DNA from: Gp13-AA77 sp035949375
Lineage (GTDB): Bacteria; Acidobacteriota; Terriglobia; UBA7540
Direction of reading: 5' to 3'
Length of the DNA stretch: 64,000 nt
Assembly (NCBI GenBank): GCA_035949375.1
Contig: DASZIG010000122.1
Span: 62,001 to 126,000 of the forward strand
How positions within the stretch are numbered: the first letter of the stretch is position 1; every line of letters starts with the position of its first letter. The translations under genes and the position numbers were made by a program. Below, in pieces: positions 51,365 to 59,396 of the stretch. Under the pieces are notes generated by a model that ran no database searches, was not told where the DNA came from, and saw only the letters and a program-made list of their open reading frames with translations.

Positions 51365-52819
51365 CTACACAAACGACGTCGCCGCTTTCGGCGCGGTCCC
51401 GCCCACCGTCAGCCGATCCACCTTCAGCGTCGGTATCCCCACGCCCACGGGCACGCTTTGCCCTTCCTTGCCGCAGGTTCCGATCCCGGTGTCGAGCTTC
51501 AAATCGTAACCGACGGCGGTGACGCGCGTGAGGACGCTCGGGCCGTCGCCGATCAATGTGGCGCCCTTCACCGGCGCCGTGACTTTGCCGTCTTCGATCA
51601 GGTAAGCCTCGGACGCCGAGAACACGAACTTGCCGCTCGTGATGTCCACCTGGCCGCCCCCGAAGTAGACGGCGTATAGGCCGTGCTTGACCGAGCGAAT
51701 GATGTCGGCCGGATCGTCTTTCCCCGCCAGCATGTAGGTGTTGGTCATGCGCGGCATCGGAATGTGCTCGTAGCTCTCGCGCCGCCCGTTACCCGTAAGG
51801 CTGGTTTTCATCAGTCCGGCGCTAAGCTTGTCCTGGAGGTAACCCTTCAGGACGCCGTTCTCGATCAACACGTTCTGCTGCGTGGGCACTCCTTCATCAT
51901 CCACGTTGAGCGAGCCCCGCCGGTCCGGGATGGTGCCGTCGTCCACCACGGTACAGATCTCGGAAGCGACGCGCTGTCCGATCCGCCCGCTGAAAGCTGA
52001 GATGCCTTTGCGATTGAAGTCGGCTTCGAGGCCGTGGCCGACGGCTTCGTGCAGCAGGATGCCGGGCCACCCGGGACCGAGCACCACCTCCATCTCGCCG
52101 GCCGGAGCCTCCTGGGCGCTCAACTGGACGATGGCCTGGCGCGCCGCTTCCTGCGCGAAAGACTCGGGTGAGCGGTCGCCCGCGAAAAACTCGAGCCCCA
52201 CACGCCCACCGCCGCCGCTCGATCCTGATTGCCGGTTCGTGCCTTCCTGCGCCAGCGTGAACACGTTCAAACGCACGAGCGGCTGGAAGTCCGCCACCAT
52301 GCGCCCGTCCGAGCCGGCGATCAGCACGTGGCGGATCTGGTCGGCATAGCCCACGCGCACCTGCCCGATGCGAGCGTCATAGGCGCGCGCGGCAGCGTCT
52401 GCGCGGCGAACCAGATCGAGCTTCGGCTCCAGACCCTCCTCCGTGGGCGCGTGCACGACGGGGTAGAAGTTGTGCGTGGATTCGAGCGTACTCAGGCCCA
52501 CCGTGGAGACCTGCGCCGGGCCGCTCGCGATGCGGGCCGCGATCCGGGCGGCTTTCAGGATGCGATCGGGCGAAAGGTCGTCCGAATAGGCATAACCCGT
52601 CTGCGCGCCGGCCACGACGCGAATGCCGCAGCCCGCCGAGATGCCTTCGCTGGCCGTCTTCACCAGCGACTCGTCCACCAGGATCGAGGTGGTGGTCGTG
52701 TGCTCGAAATAGAGGTCGGCATAATTGCCGCCTTCGGAAAGCGCCGCCGAAAGATAGCGCTCGAGGTCGGTCTCGGCGAGGCCGTAACGATCGAAGAAGA
52801 AGTGGTCCGTTTGGCTCAT
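51365..52819 (-). CDS. tldD: TldD-family metalloprotease
   Basis: 484 aa catalytic partner of TldE. The HExxxH metal motif appears as HEAVGHGLE; other signatures are ADLYFEHTTTTSILVDE, SAGCGIRVVAG, SGRIGQRVASEICTVVDDG, RRGSLNVDDEGVPTQ and the C-terminal GPSVLTRVTAVG. TldD/TldE heterodimers degrade unfolded peptides and mature some bacteriocins. Usually tldD and tldE are adjacent; here 1.1 kb with an MCE gene and a toxin-antitoxin pair separates them. Confidence 0.96.
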   Translation of the reverse strand: MSQTDHFFFDRYGLAETDLERYLSAALSEGGNYADLYFEHTTTTSILVDESLVKTASEGISAGCGIRVVAGAQTGYAYSDDLSPDRILKAARIAARIASGPAQVSTVGLSTLESTHNFYPVVHAPTEEGLEPKLDLVRRADAAARAYDARIGQVRVGYADQIRHVLIAGSDGRMVADFQPLVRLNVFTLAQEGTNRQSGSSGGGGRVGLEFFAGDRSPESFAQEAARQAIVQLSAQEAPAGEMEVVLGPGWPGILLHEAVGHGLEADFNRKGISAFSGRIGQRVASEICTVVDDGTIPDRRGSLNVDDEGVPTQQNVLIENGVLKGYLQDKLSAGLMKTSLTGNGRRESYEHIPMPRMTNTYMLAGKDDPADIIRSVKHGLYAVYFGGGQVDITSGKFVFSASEAYLIEDGKVTAPVKGATLIGDGPSVLTRVTAVGYDLKLDTGIGTCGKEGQSVPVGVGIPTLKVDRLTVGGTAPKAATSFV

Positions 52820-53210
52820 GATGGCTCGATTTCACCCGGCAGGCGCCCATGGTCCCGGGCGGTGTTGCGGGGCAGCGGGTTGATCCTGAGTCTCGATGAT
52901 AGCGGCGGCTGAGTGCGCCGGTCAAGGTTGGCTTTGAATCTGTCGAACGAAGCCACCGCCAAAATGGATTTACTGATGTCAAAGGGTTTACGCCGATCCG
53001 CACTTTGGCTTTTTTCGCTTCGTTTGGCTTCGTTTTGGTCTATTTTTCAGGTCGATTTATTGACTCTATTGTACTTAGTGGCTTCGTTTTGCAAAATTTT
53101 AGATTCTTTTTTTCGCGTTTTGAGTGGTTTATCGCGGGCAAGCCTCAGGCTAGGTTCGAGGCTAGACAATCCCAGTTTTCTCTGGCCGGGAAACACTCGC
53201 ACTTACCTGG
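52820..53210. other. Repeat-rich intergenic region upstream of tldD
   Basis: About 390 bases. The left part should hold the tldD promoter but no hexamer pair was found. The right part is AT-rich relative to the genome and holds stacked degenerate copies of the GGCTTCGTTTTG unit ending in the exact 34-bp repeat. The open frame at 52913-53224 is judged spurious. Confidence 0.55.
53026..53113 (+). repeat. Dispersed AT-rich repeat: degenerate unit plus exact 34-bp copy 2
   Basis: GGCTTCGTTTTG occurs at 53026-53037 and again at 53080-53091, where the sequence continues as the full 34-bp repeat (53080-53113) identical to 694-727. Immediately before 53026 further partial copies (CGCTTCGTTT) are visible. 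This clustering suggests that the short unit is prone to local duplication. Confidence 0.8.
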
Positions 53211-53579
53211 ATGCGGCTCAATAGCCTTGCAATCGATCACCCGACTGCGGCATACTCGCTCGCGTACGGTCGTCATGTTCCAGGAAATCAAAGACTCGCT
53301 TCGCCGGCTGCGAGCGCGTCCCGTCCGCTGTATACGGGCGTCACCAGCAACCTGGAGCGCCGGGTCCGTGAGCATCGGGAGAAAGTCTTTGGCGGATTCA
53401 CCGCAAGATCCAACATCAACCGCCTGGTTTATTGCGAGACGTGCGGCGACGTTGTGGCCGCGATCGCCCGCGAGAAGCAGATCAAGAGTTGGCGGCGCTT
53501 GAAGAAGATCGCCTTGATCGAGTCGGCCAATCGAGACTGGAAAGACCTCAGCGACGGATGGTTTGGCAAAAAGGGATAG
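53211..53579 (+). CDS. GIY-YIG endonuclease-like protein with damaged N-terminus
   Basis: 122 aa in frame. The second half is a standard small GIY-YIG/UvrC-type protein (LYTGVTSNLERRVREHREKV, GFTARSNINRLVYCETCGDV, AIAREKQIKSWRRLKKIAL, NRDWKDLSDGWFG). In normal homologues the chain starts with a strand like YVYILAS; here the residues before LYTG are SPAASASRP and the first GIY strand cannot be found. Either the N-terminus is lost or an indel lies just upstream. Activity is doubtful. Confidence 0.6.
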   Translation: MRLNSLAIDHPTAAYSLAYGRHVPGNQRLASPAASASRPLYTGVTSNLERRVREHREKVFGGFTARSNINRLVYCETCGDVVAAIAREKQIKSWRRLKKIALIESANRDWKDLSDGWFGKKG

Positions 53580-53638
53580 GCACACAAGGCGGCGATGGAG
53601 ATGCCCGGTTGCTTCACACTCAAGTAAACCACAACAAT

Positions 53639-53747
53639 GTCATTCCGAACGGAGCGCAGCGCAGTGAGGAATCTCGCCTTGACCTTGCCGAGCGCAGCCC
53701 GGGAGAAAAAAGACCGGAGCGAGATTCCTCGCTTCGCTCGGTATGAC
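53639..53747. repeat. Inverted repeat of the GAGCGCAGCGAGGAATCT family
   Basis: Left arm starts GTCATTCCGAACGGAGCGCA and runs to 53677; right arm (53719-53747) starts GCGAGATTCCTCGCTTCGCT and ends GGTATGAC. The arms are related but imperfect. The same family forms a perfect palindrome at 57316-57391. It sits next to the truncated C-terminus of the decayed nifS. Confidence 0.75.
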
Positions 53748-53789
53748 AGGCTGGTCGTAGACGGCGCGTTCCTGAAGCGCCTGATCCGA

Positions 53790-54415
53790 TGAACCGGGCT
53801 GACTTATCAGGAACCGAACTCAAAATGCCTTCCTCCAACATGTCGCGCAGCGGGCGCACCTTCTCCTTATAATCGGGCAGAATAATCGGGCAGATGCTTC
53901 CGGGCCAACTCTGCCGCCTTGCCCATACCAACAATCAGCGGCACAGTCTCAGTTCCGCCGCGCCGATTACGCTCCTGGCGGCCGCCGTAGATACCGGGTG
54001 AGAATGGCACTTTGCAACGCACGTAGAGCGCTCCGATTCCTTTTCGCACATTAAACTTGTGGCCCGTCAGCGCAGGTAATCCGCAGCTACCTTGCGAACG
54101 TCGATCTCCACCTTACCCGCCGCTTGCAGCATCGCAGTGGTAGAGCACACCGCGCGACCGGCAAATCTGCGCGACCTGCTCGACGGGGAACAGCACGCCC
54201 GTTTCGTTATTGGCCCACATGAGGCACAGCACAGCCGTCTCGTCGCTGATAGCGGCTTCAAGGTCGGCGATTTTCAGCAAGTCTTCGCGGTCGACTGGGA
54301 GGTAGGTGACGCGATAGCCCTCTTTCCCGAGGGCGATGCAGAGGTAGGGCATCATGGCATCAAGCACCTCGGGTGCGATGGGCGTGGTGGCGTTGTGGTC
54401 GAGGTAGATCAGAGG
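53790..54415 (-). pseudogene. Second cysteine desulfurase (NifS-type), shredded
   Basis: Pieces of one protein appear in order but in several frames: IYLDHNATTPIAPEVLDAMM, then (after a deletion of roughly 40 or more codons) YRVTYLPVDREDLLKIADLE and LMWANNETGVLFPVEQVAQI, then QAAGKVEIDVRKVAADYL, then LTGHKFNVRKGIGALYVR (with the PLP Lys) and GGRQERNRRGGTETVPLIVG, then KEKVRPLRDMLEEGILSSVP. The Cys loop end is missing. It is a different sub-type from the intact gene at 45047. It lies convergent to a GIY-YIG gene and near dispersed repeats. Confidence 0.8.
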
Positions 54416-54571
54416 CCATGCTGGCCACGGTTCCCCCAAAAGCCCAAGGCGGGCGGCTAACGGTACCAGTAACGGGTTTCCTGTGCCCAACTGCTTGCCG
54501 GGTACGGGTCAAGCGTTGCACGCCCCCCGCGCAGGCTTACCGAAAGGACACGATGCATGGGCGCGCGACGC

Positions 54572-57247
54572 TCATTCGGAGCGCAAAGCGGCCATGGGAT
54601 CGGCCTCGGTGGCTCGGCGCGCGGGAATGTAGCAGGCCAGCACGGCAACAGAAAGCACCAGGGCGACTACCGCCGCAAAGGTCAGGGGATCGGCGGGGCT
54701 GACCTGATAGATCAGGCTTCGCAGGACGCGGGCCAGCACGAGAGCGCCCGCCGCGCCCAGCGCCACGCCCGCCAGGGCCAGCCGCGTGCCCTGCGAGAGC
54801 ACCAGCCGCAGGACGTCCCAGCGCCCGGCGCCGAGCGCAATTCGCAGGCCGAATTCGTGGGTGCGCCGGTTGACCGAGTAGGAGATCACGCCGTAGGTCC
54901 CGATGGCGGCGAGGGCAATCGCCAGGGCCGCGAACAGGCCCACCAGGGAGAACGAGAACCGCGCCGTGGAGACTCCGGCGTCCGCAATCTGGTCCATCAG
55001 TCGTACGTCGGCCACGGCCAGGGTGGGGTCGAGACGGTGCACCTCGCTGCGCAATTCGTTCGCGAGGGGCGCGGCGGCGGAGTCCGTGCGCACCACCACG
55101 GACATTTCCGCGGCCCCGAAAGGCTCCTGAAGCAACGGCCACCATAAGGCAGGTTCCGCGCCGCTCGCCGCCGGCTGATCCTTGATATCGCCGACCACGC
55201 CGACCACGGTCATCCAGTCCTTTTCCTTGGGCGTGTCGCTGAATGTGACTCGTCCGCCGACGGCGTCCTGGTGCGGCCAGTAGCGGCGCGCCATGGTGTC
55301 ATTGATGATCAGCGCCAGGGGCGCATTCTGGTTGTCACTCTCCGTGAAGAACCTGCCTCGCACCAGGGACGCGCCCAGGGCCCGGAAGTAATCGGGAGTG
55401 GCGCCATGAAATCTTGCGTGGAACTCCTGTCCGGGCGGAGGCGTTTGGCCCGCGATGCCGAAGCCGCTGATGTTCTCGTCGTACCCGGTCCACGGCAGAT
55501 CGGTACCGGCGCCCGCCGTCTTGACACCGGGCACCGAGGCCAGGTTCGTAGAGAGCTGGTCAAAGAAGTGAATCCTTTCAGCGGTCGACTTGTACGTGGC
55601 GTCGGGCAGCGAAACGCTGGCCGTAAGCACGTGGTCCGCCCGGAAACCCGGATCCATGCGCAGCAGATTAACGAAGCTGCGCAGCAGCAGACCGGCCCCA
55701 ATGAGCAGCACGGAAGCGAGACCCACTTCGGCCACCACCAGCGCGTTGCGCAGACGCAGGCGGGAGCCTCCGACGGTGGAGCCGCGTCCTCCTTCACGCA
55801 ACCCCTGATTCAGGTCGCCGCGAGCCACTTCGAGCGCGGGCACAAGCCCGAAGATGAACCCGGTGGCCAGGGCGATGAGAAGGGTGAAGCCGAGCACCAC
55901 GGCGTTAACGTGGATCGAACTGGCGCGCGGGAATCCGGCCGGCAGCAACGAGACGAGCGCACGCACGCCGCCCACGGCAAGCGCCGCGCCGAGCGAGCCC
56001 CCGACGAAAGCGATCAGCAGGCTTTCCGTGAGCATCTGGCGGATCAATCGCGATCGCGGCGCGCCCAGAGCCGCCCGCACGGCGATTTCGCGCTGGCGGG
56101 AGGTCGCCCTCGCGAGCAGCAGATTGGCCACATTCGCGCACGCGATCAGCAGGACCAGTCCCACGGCTCCGAGCAAGACCATCAGCAGGCGCTCATCCGG
56201 CCCCACGATTTCGCGATAGAGCGGAACCACCAGCATGTGCCAGCCCTCGTAGCCCCCACGCTCGCGTTTAATCTGCGCCAGCAGCGTGTTCAGCTCGGCC
56301 TGCGCCTGCGCCGGCGTCACGCCGGACTTCATCCGCCCGATGCCTTCCATGTAGTGTGAACCGCGCTGATTGGGATCGCCCTCGAAAGTGAAGGGCTGCC
56401 ACGCATCCACGGAATCACCGAAAGGAAGCGCGTGATAGCTGTTGCCGGGATGCTCTGTGTTGGGTGGCATCACCCCGACCACGGTGACAGGCTGGGCATC
56501 GAGAATGATCTTGCTCCCGATGATGTCCGGCGCAGCCGCGAACTTCGTGCGCCAGGCGCGGTCGCTCAGGATCACCACGCGCCCGCCGCCGGGCAGCTCG
56601 TCTTTGTCGTTGAACTCGCGTCCCATCGCGGGCCTTATGCCGAGAACGCGAAAGTATCCGGCCGTCAGGCCGAACGCGGAAAGGCGCACGGGCTCGCCTG
56701 ACCCGGAGAGTTGCACGTCGTGGCGCGTGAAGGCGGCCAGCGCGTCGAAGGAGTGGTTGCGCGTGCGCAGGTCGCGAAAATCGAATGGATTCAGCGGAAA
56801 CTTCGGGTAATTGTTGCTGCTGAAGAAGAGCCGGACGATGCGATCCTGCTGCGGATACGGCAGCGGCTTCAAGAGCACCGCGTCGATCACACTAAAGATG
56901 GCGCTGTTGGCGCCGATACCGAGCGCAAGGGTCAAGACCACCACGGCGGCAAATCCGGGGCTCTTGGCGAGGGTCCGCGCCGCGTAACGAAGGTCCTGCG
57001 CGAGATTGTCCACGTAATCGGTTCGGCGCATATCGCGGCACTCCTCTTTGATCTGTTCGGCGCCCCCGAGCCTGCGCAGCGCGGCGTAGCGCGCTTCGTC
57101 GGGCGGCATGCCCGAAGCAAGGTTTCGCCCGATCTCCTGCTCGAGGTGGAAGCCCAGTTCCCGATCAAGATCCCGTTCCACCCGGCCCCTGCGGACGAGC
57201 GAGCGCAGGCGCATTCTGATCACGCCATACCAACGCCGCGGATTCAT
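54572..57247 (-). CDS. ADOP-type acidobacterial duplicated ABC permease (MacB/FtsX domains)
   Basis: 891 aa. The N-terminal prefix (LRSLVRRGRVERDLDRELGF, LGGAEQIKEECRDMRRTDYV) is that of ADOP proteins; then FAAVVVLTLALGIGANSAIF, a MacB-type periplasmic domain (VFGLTAGYFRVLGIRPAMG), and two FtsX permease cores (LLGAVGLVLLIACANVANLL; LVGLFAALAIALAAIGTYGV), ending in RATEADPMAALRSE. These orphan permeases accompany PadR regulators and lack their own ATPase gene nearby. Substrate export is assumed but unproven. Confidence 0.94.
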   Translation of the reverse strand: MNPRRWYGVIRMRLRSLVRRGRVERDLDRELGFHLEQEIGRNLASGMPPDEARYAALRRLGGAEQIKEECRDMRRTDYVDNLAQDLRYAARTLAKSPGFAAVVVLTLALGIGANSAIFSVIDAVLLKPLPYPQQDRIVRLFFSSNNYPKFPLNPFDFRDLRTRNHSFDALAAFTRHDVQLSGSGEPVRLSAFGLTAGYFRVLGIRPAMGREFNDKDELPGGGRVVILSDRAWRTKFAAAPDIIGSKIILDAQPVTVVGVMPPNTEHPGNSYHALPFGDSVDAWQPFTFEGDPNQRGSHYMEGIGRMKSGVTPAQAQAELNTLLAQIKRERGGYEGWHMLVVPLYREIVGPDERLLMVLLGAVGLVLLIACANVANLLLARATSRQREIAVRAALGAPRSRLIRQMLTESLLIAFVGGSLGAALAVGGVRALVSLLPAGFPRASSIHVNAVVLGFTLLIALATGFIFGLVPALEVARGDLNQGLREGGRGSTVGGSRLRLRNALVVAEVGLASVLLIGAGLLLRSFVNLLRMDPGFRADHVLTASVSLPDATYKSTAERIHFFDQLSTNLASVPGVKTAGAGTDLPWTGYDENISGFGIAGQTPPPGQEFHARFHGATPDYFRALGASLVRGRFFTESDNQNAPLALIINDTMARRYWPHQDAVGGRVTFSDTPKEKDWMTVVGVVGDIKDQPAASGAEPALWWPLLQEPFGAAEMSVVVRTDSAAAPLANELRSEVHRLDPTLAVADVRLMDQIADAGVSTARFSFSLVGLFAALAIALAAIGTYGVISYSVNRRTHEFGLRIALGAGRWDVLRLVLSQGTRLALAGVALGAAGALVLARVLRSLIYQVSPADPLTFAAVVALVLSVAVLACYIPARRATEADPMAALRSE

Positions 57248-57315
57248 GCTTGCTGCCGCCCGACCCCGATTGTTCGTTGAAACGAGGCCATCGGCGGAGA
57301 CGCTTTCGGAGTCTT

Positions 57316-57391
57316 GTCATTCCGAGCGCAGCGAGGAATCTCGCCGTGAAGATAGGAGACGTACGAGATTCCTCGCTGCGCTCGGAATGAC
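57316..57391. repeat. Perfect inverted repeat, 28-bp arms, 20-base loop
   Basis: Left arm 57316-57343 and right arm 57364-57391 are exact reverse complements beginning GTCATTCCGAGCGCAGCGAG. It lies in the 170-base gap between padR and the permease, in one transcription direction. A hairpin of this strength could attenuate or stabilise the message between the two genes. Relatives are at 53639-53747 and, more distantly, 48675-48777. Confidence 0.85.
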
Positions 57392-57415
57392 ACTGATGAG
57401 AGTCCTCAGCACCTG

Positions 57416-57745
57416 CTAAACCATGTCGATGACCAGCGCCACCGCGCTCGACAGGCGCTCCCACTGCGCCAGCTCTTTTTCAAGCTGAGTGCGGCCGGCG
57501 CGGGTGAGGGCGTAAAACTTCGCTTCGCGACCGGTATCGGACGCGCGCCACTCGCCCCGAATCCAGCCCTGCTGCTCCAGGCGATGGAGCGCCGGGTACA
57601 GCGCGCCCTGGGTCACCTGAAGCACATCGTTACTGACCTGCTCGATGCGATTGGCGATCGCCCAGCCGTGTTTCGGCTCGAGCGAGATTGTTTTCAGAAT
57701 CAGCAAGTCCAGCGTGCCCTGGATCAAATCGGACGGTTTACTCAA
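57416..57745 (-). CDS. PadR-family transcriptional regulator
   Basis: 109 aa from a TTG at 57743-57745 with GGGAG upstream. The winged helix (LIQGTLDLLILKTISLEPKH, ALYPALHRLEQQGWI, REAKFYALTRAGRTQLEKEL) is standard PadR. PadR proteins paired with ADOP permeases usually repress their own operon. Two direct repeats directly upstream are candidate sites. The perfect palindrome at 57316-57391 separates it from the permease gene it is thought to control. Confidence 0.93.
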   Translation of the reverse strand: MSKPSDLIQGTLDLLILKTISLEPKHGWAIANRIEQVSNDVLQVTQGALYPALHRLEQQGWIRGEWRASDTGREAKFYALTRAGRTQLEKELAQWERLSSAVALVIDMV

Positions 57746-57757
57746 CGGCGCTCCCGG

Positions 57758-57789
57758 ATACCTAAATCATCTGTGTATGACACCTAAAT
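57758..57789 (-). promoter_or_regulatory. Direct repeat (ATTTAGGTRT) upstream of padR, likely operator
   Basis: On the plus strand ATACCTAAAT (57758-57767) and ACACCTAAAT (57780-57789) are 22 bases apart start to start, two helical turns. A -35-like TTGACT is at 57813-57818 on the minus strand, but its -10 is weak. The repeats sit between that promoter and the TTG start. Confidence 0.5.
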
Positions 57790-58003
57790 TGTTTACAACA
57801 CTTCGTTCGTCGAGTCAAGAGAGCCTCTCGTGGGGATTGCTGGCTAAATCGGCATGTTCCTGAAGACAAGCCTAGCGCGGACTCGTTCTGCGTATTGGCG
57901 GTTTTCGTGCTCGCGGCCGGAAATAGACCGCGCGATCATGCTTGAACTGAATTAGCGTAGGCTTCGGGGCCGTGCCTTCTGCCCTCGGCCGTGCTTGAGA
58001 CGC

Positions 58004-58237
58004 CTACCTGGCGCCCTGGCGCTGCTGCCTGAGGATCGGCGCCAGAGCGCGCAGCGCCTGATTCACGGCGCGGCTGTGGGGGAACACGTCCAGCAGGTCC
58101 GGGTCGATCACGGCGACGTTGGCGCCCTGCACGTACCGCTTGGCGGCCACGCCGCGCACAGCCGTCGAGAAATCGTATTCCGGCCGCAGCGTGTCCCTGT
58201 CGGCATTTAGCTTGGGAGATCTAACTCTCTTCTTCAT
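58004..58237 (-). CDS. Antitoxin-like protein paired with the BrnT-type toxin
   Basis: About 77 aa. PEYDFSTAVRGVAAKRYVQG and VAVIDPDLLDVFPHSRAVNQ, ALRALAPILRQ resemble small antitoxins seen next to BrnT-like and other toxin genes, although no classical DNA-binding helix pair is obvious. The ATG at 58237 is one base after the toxin stop, with GGAG at good distance, so the two were co-translated. Confidence 0.6.
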   Translation of the reverse strand: MKKRVRSPKLNADRDTLRPEYDFSTAVRGVAAKRYVQGANVAVIDPDLLDVFPHSRAVNQALRALAPILRQQRQGAR

Positions 58238-58238
58238 A

Positions 58239-58507
58239 TCATCTCCGCTCATTCCGCGTGGCGGGCCTTGCTGAGATCAGCCTGGTGCGCGGCGGGCGCT
58301 CGACGAAAGCGACCACCAGCAATTTCTGGCGCGCAGACTCTCCCAGCAGAACGTAACGCTCCTCGCGTCGCGAGTGATCCGGATCCCTCATAAGGAGCGC
58401 CAGCGGGCCCCAAAAACGGTTGATGCTTCATCGAATGTGACGCCGTGTTTTCGAGCATTGGACGCCCCCTTCCTCGGGTCCCACTCAAATGTGTAGCCGG
58501 CCACCAT
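58239..58507 (-). pseudogene. BrnT-family ribonuclease toxin, frameshifted
   Basis: The first frame reads YTFEWDPRKGASNARKHGVT, then FDEASTVFG, the BrnT N-terminus; it then runs to a stop. One base off, at about 58411, the chain continues PLALLMRDPDHSRREERYVL, LGESARQKLLVVAFVERPP and RTRLISARPATRNER, the BrnT C-terminus. A single missing G in a run of G explains the break. It is either a loss-of-function event that left the antitoxin behind or a sequencing error. Confidence 0.75.
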
Positions 58508-58643
58508 GCCCAATGATAACCATGCCATCCTTCGTATTGCCGCAGGCAGTTGAGCCGCCGTCCCGAGACGTCGGCTGCGGACAACGTCTTTCTCGCTTGT
58601 CTTCTGTGAAGCGCAACCCACACAATTGAATGTTGGCATTACT

Positions 58644-59396
58644 GTGCGCGGACTTAAGAACAAAGGCGTTCTAATCACCGGCGGGGCGAGCGGAATTGGG
58701 GCCGCGACGGCGGCGCGATTCCTCGAAGAAGGCGCGCGTGTGGTGATCCTCGATTGCGACGCTGAAGGGCGCCGCAGAATCCTCGCGGAGTTGCCGGCGC
58801 TCGCCGGCGCCGTCGCGGCTGACGTTTCGCGTCTCGACGAGGTGCAGCAGGCGTTTGCCGAAGCCCTGCGGCTGCTTGGCGGCGTGGACGTGCTCATCAA
58901 CAACGCCGGCATCAGCATCCGGCACAACTTCCTCGACATCACGCCGGCGGAATGGGACCGGGTGCTGGCCGTGAACCTCACGGGCGCGTTTTATGTGGCA
59001 CAGACCGCAGCCCGGCACATGACGGAGCGCGGCGCCGGCGTGATCCTGAATACGGCATCCACCAACGGCATTGTGGGATACCCCTGCTACGCCGACTACA
59101 ACGCGACTAAAGCGGCGGTCATCGAACTCACGCGCTCCATGGCCCTGGAACTTGCGCCCAAGGTGCGCGTGAACGCGGTCGCGCCCGGCTACGTGCTCAC
59201 GCCCATGCAGCGCGCCGAGTACACGGACGAGATGCTCGCCGACGTCAACCGCAAGATTCCGCTCGGACGGCACGCCAGGCCCGAAGAAGTGGCGGCGCTC
59301 TTCGCCTTTCTCGCCTCCGACGACGCCGGCTTCATCACGGGGCATGTTTACACGATCGACGGCGCCGAAACAGCCGGAGGGCTTGCGAGCCGGTAG
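58644..59396 (+). CDS. SDR-family oxidoreductase
   Basis: About 250 aa classical short-chain dehydrogenase: GGASGIGAATAARFLEEGAR binds NAD(P), NNAG, catalytic Ser in TASTNG, YNATKAA (YxxxK) and APGYVLTPMQ are all present, with Asp after strand 2 (ILDCDAEG) favouring NAD. The start is uncertain: GTG 58644 (MRGLKNKGVLITGG) fits the family length; a TTG at 58626 is possible. The substrate is unknown. A second SDR lies in the cluster at 61073. Confidence 0.9.
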   Translation: MRGLKNKGVLITGGASGIGAATAARFLEEGARVVILDCDAEGRRRILAELPALAGAVAADVSRLDEVQQAFAEALRLLGGVDVLINNAGISIRHNFLDITPAEWDRVLAVNLTGAFYVAQTAARHMTERGAGVILNTASTNGIVGYPCYADYNATKAAVIELTRSMALELAPKVRVNAVAPGYVLTPMQRAEYTDEMLADVNRKIPLGRHARPEEVAALFAFLASDDAGFITGHVYTIDGAETAGGLASR

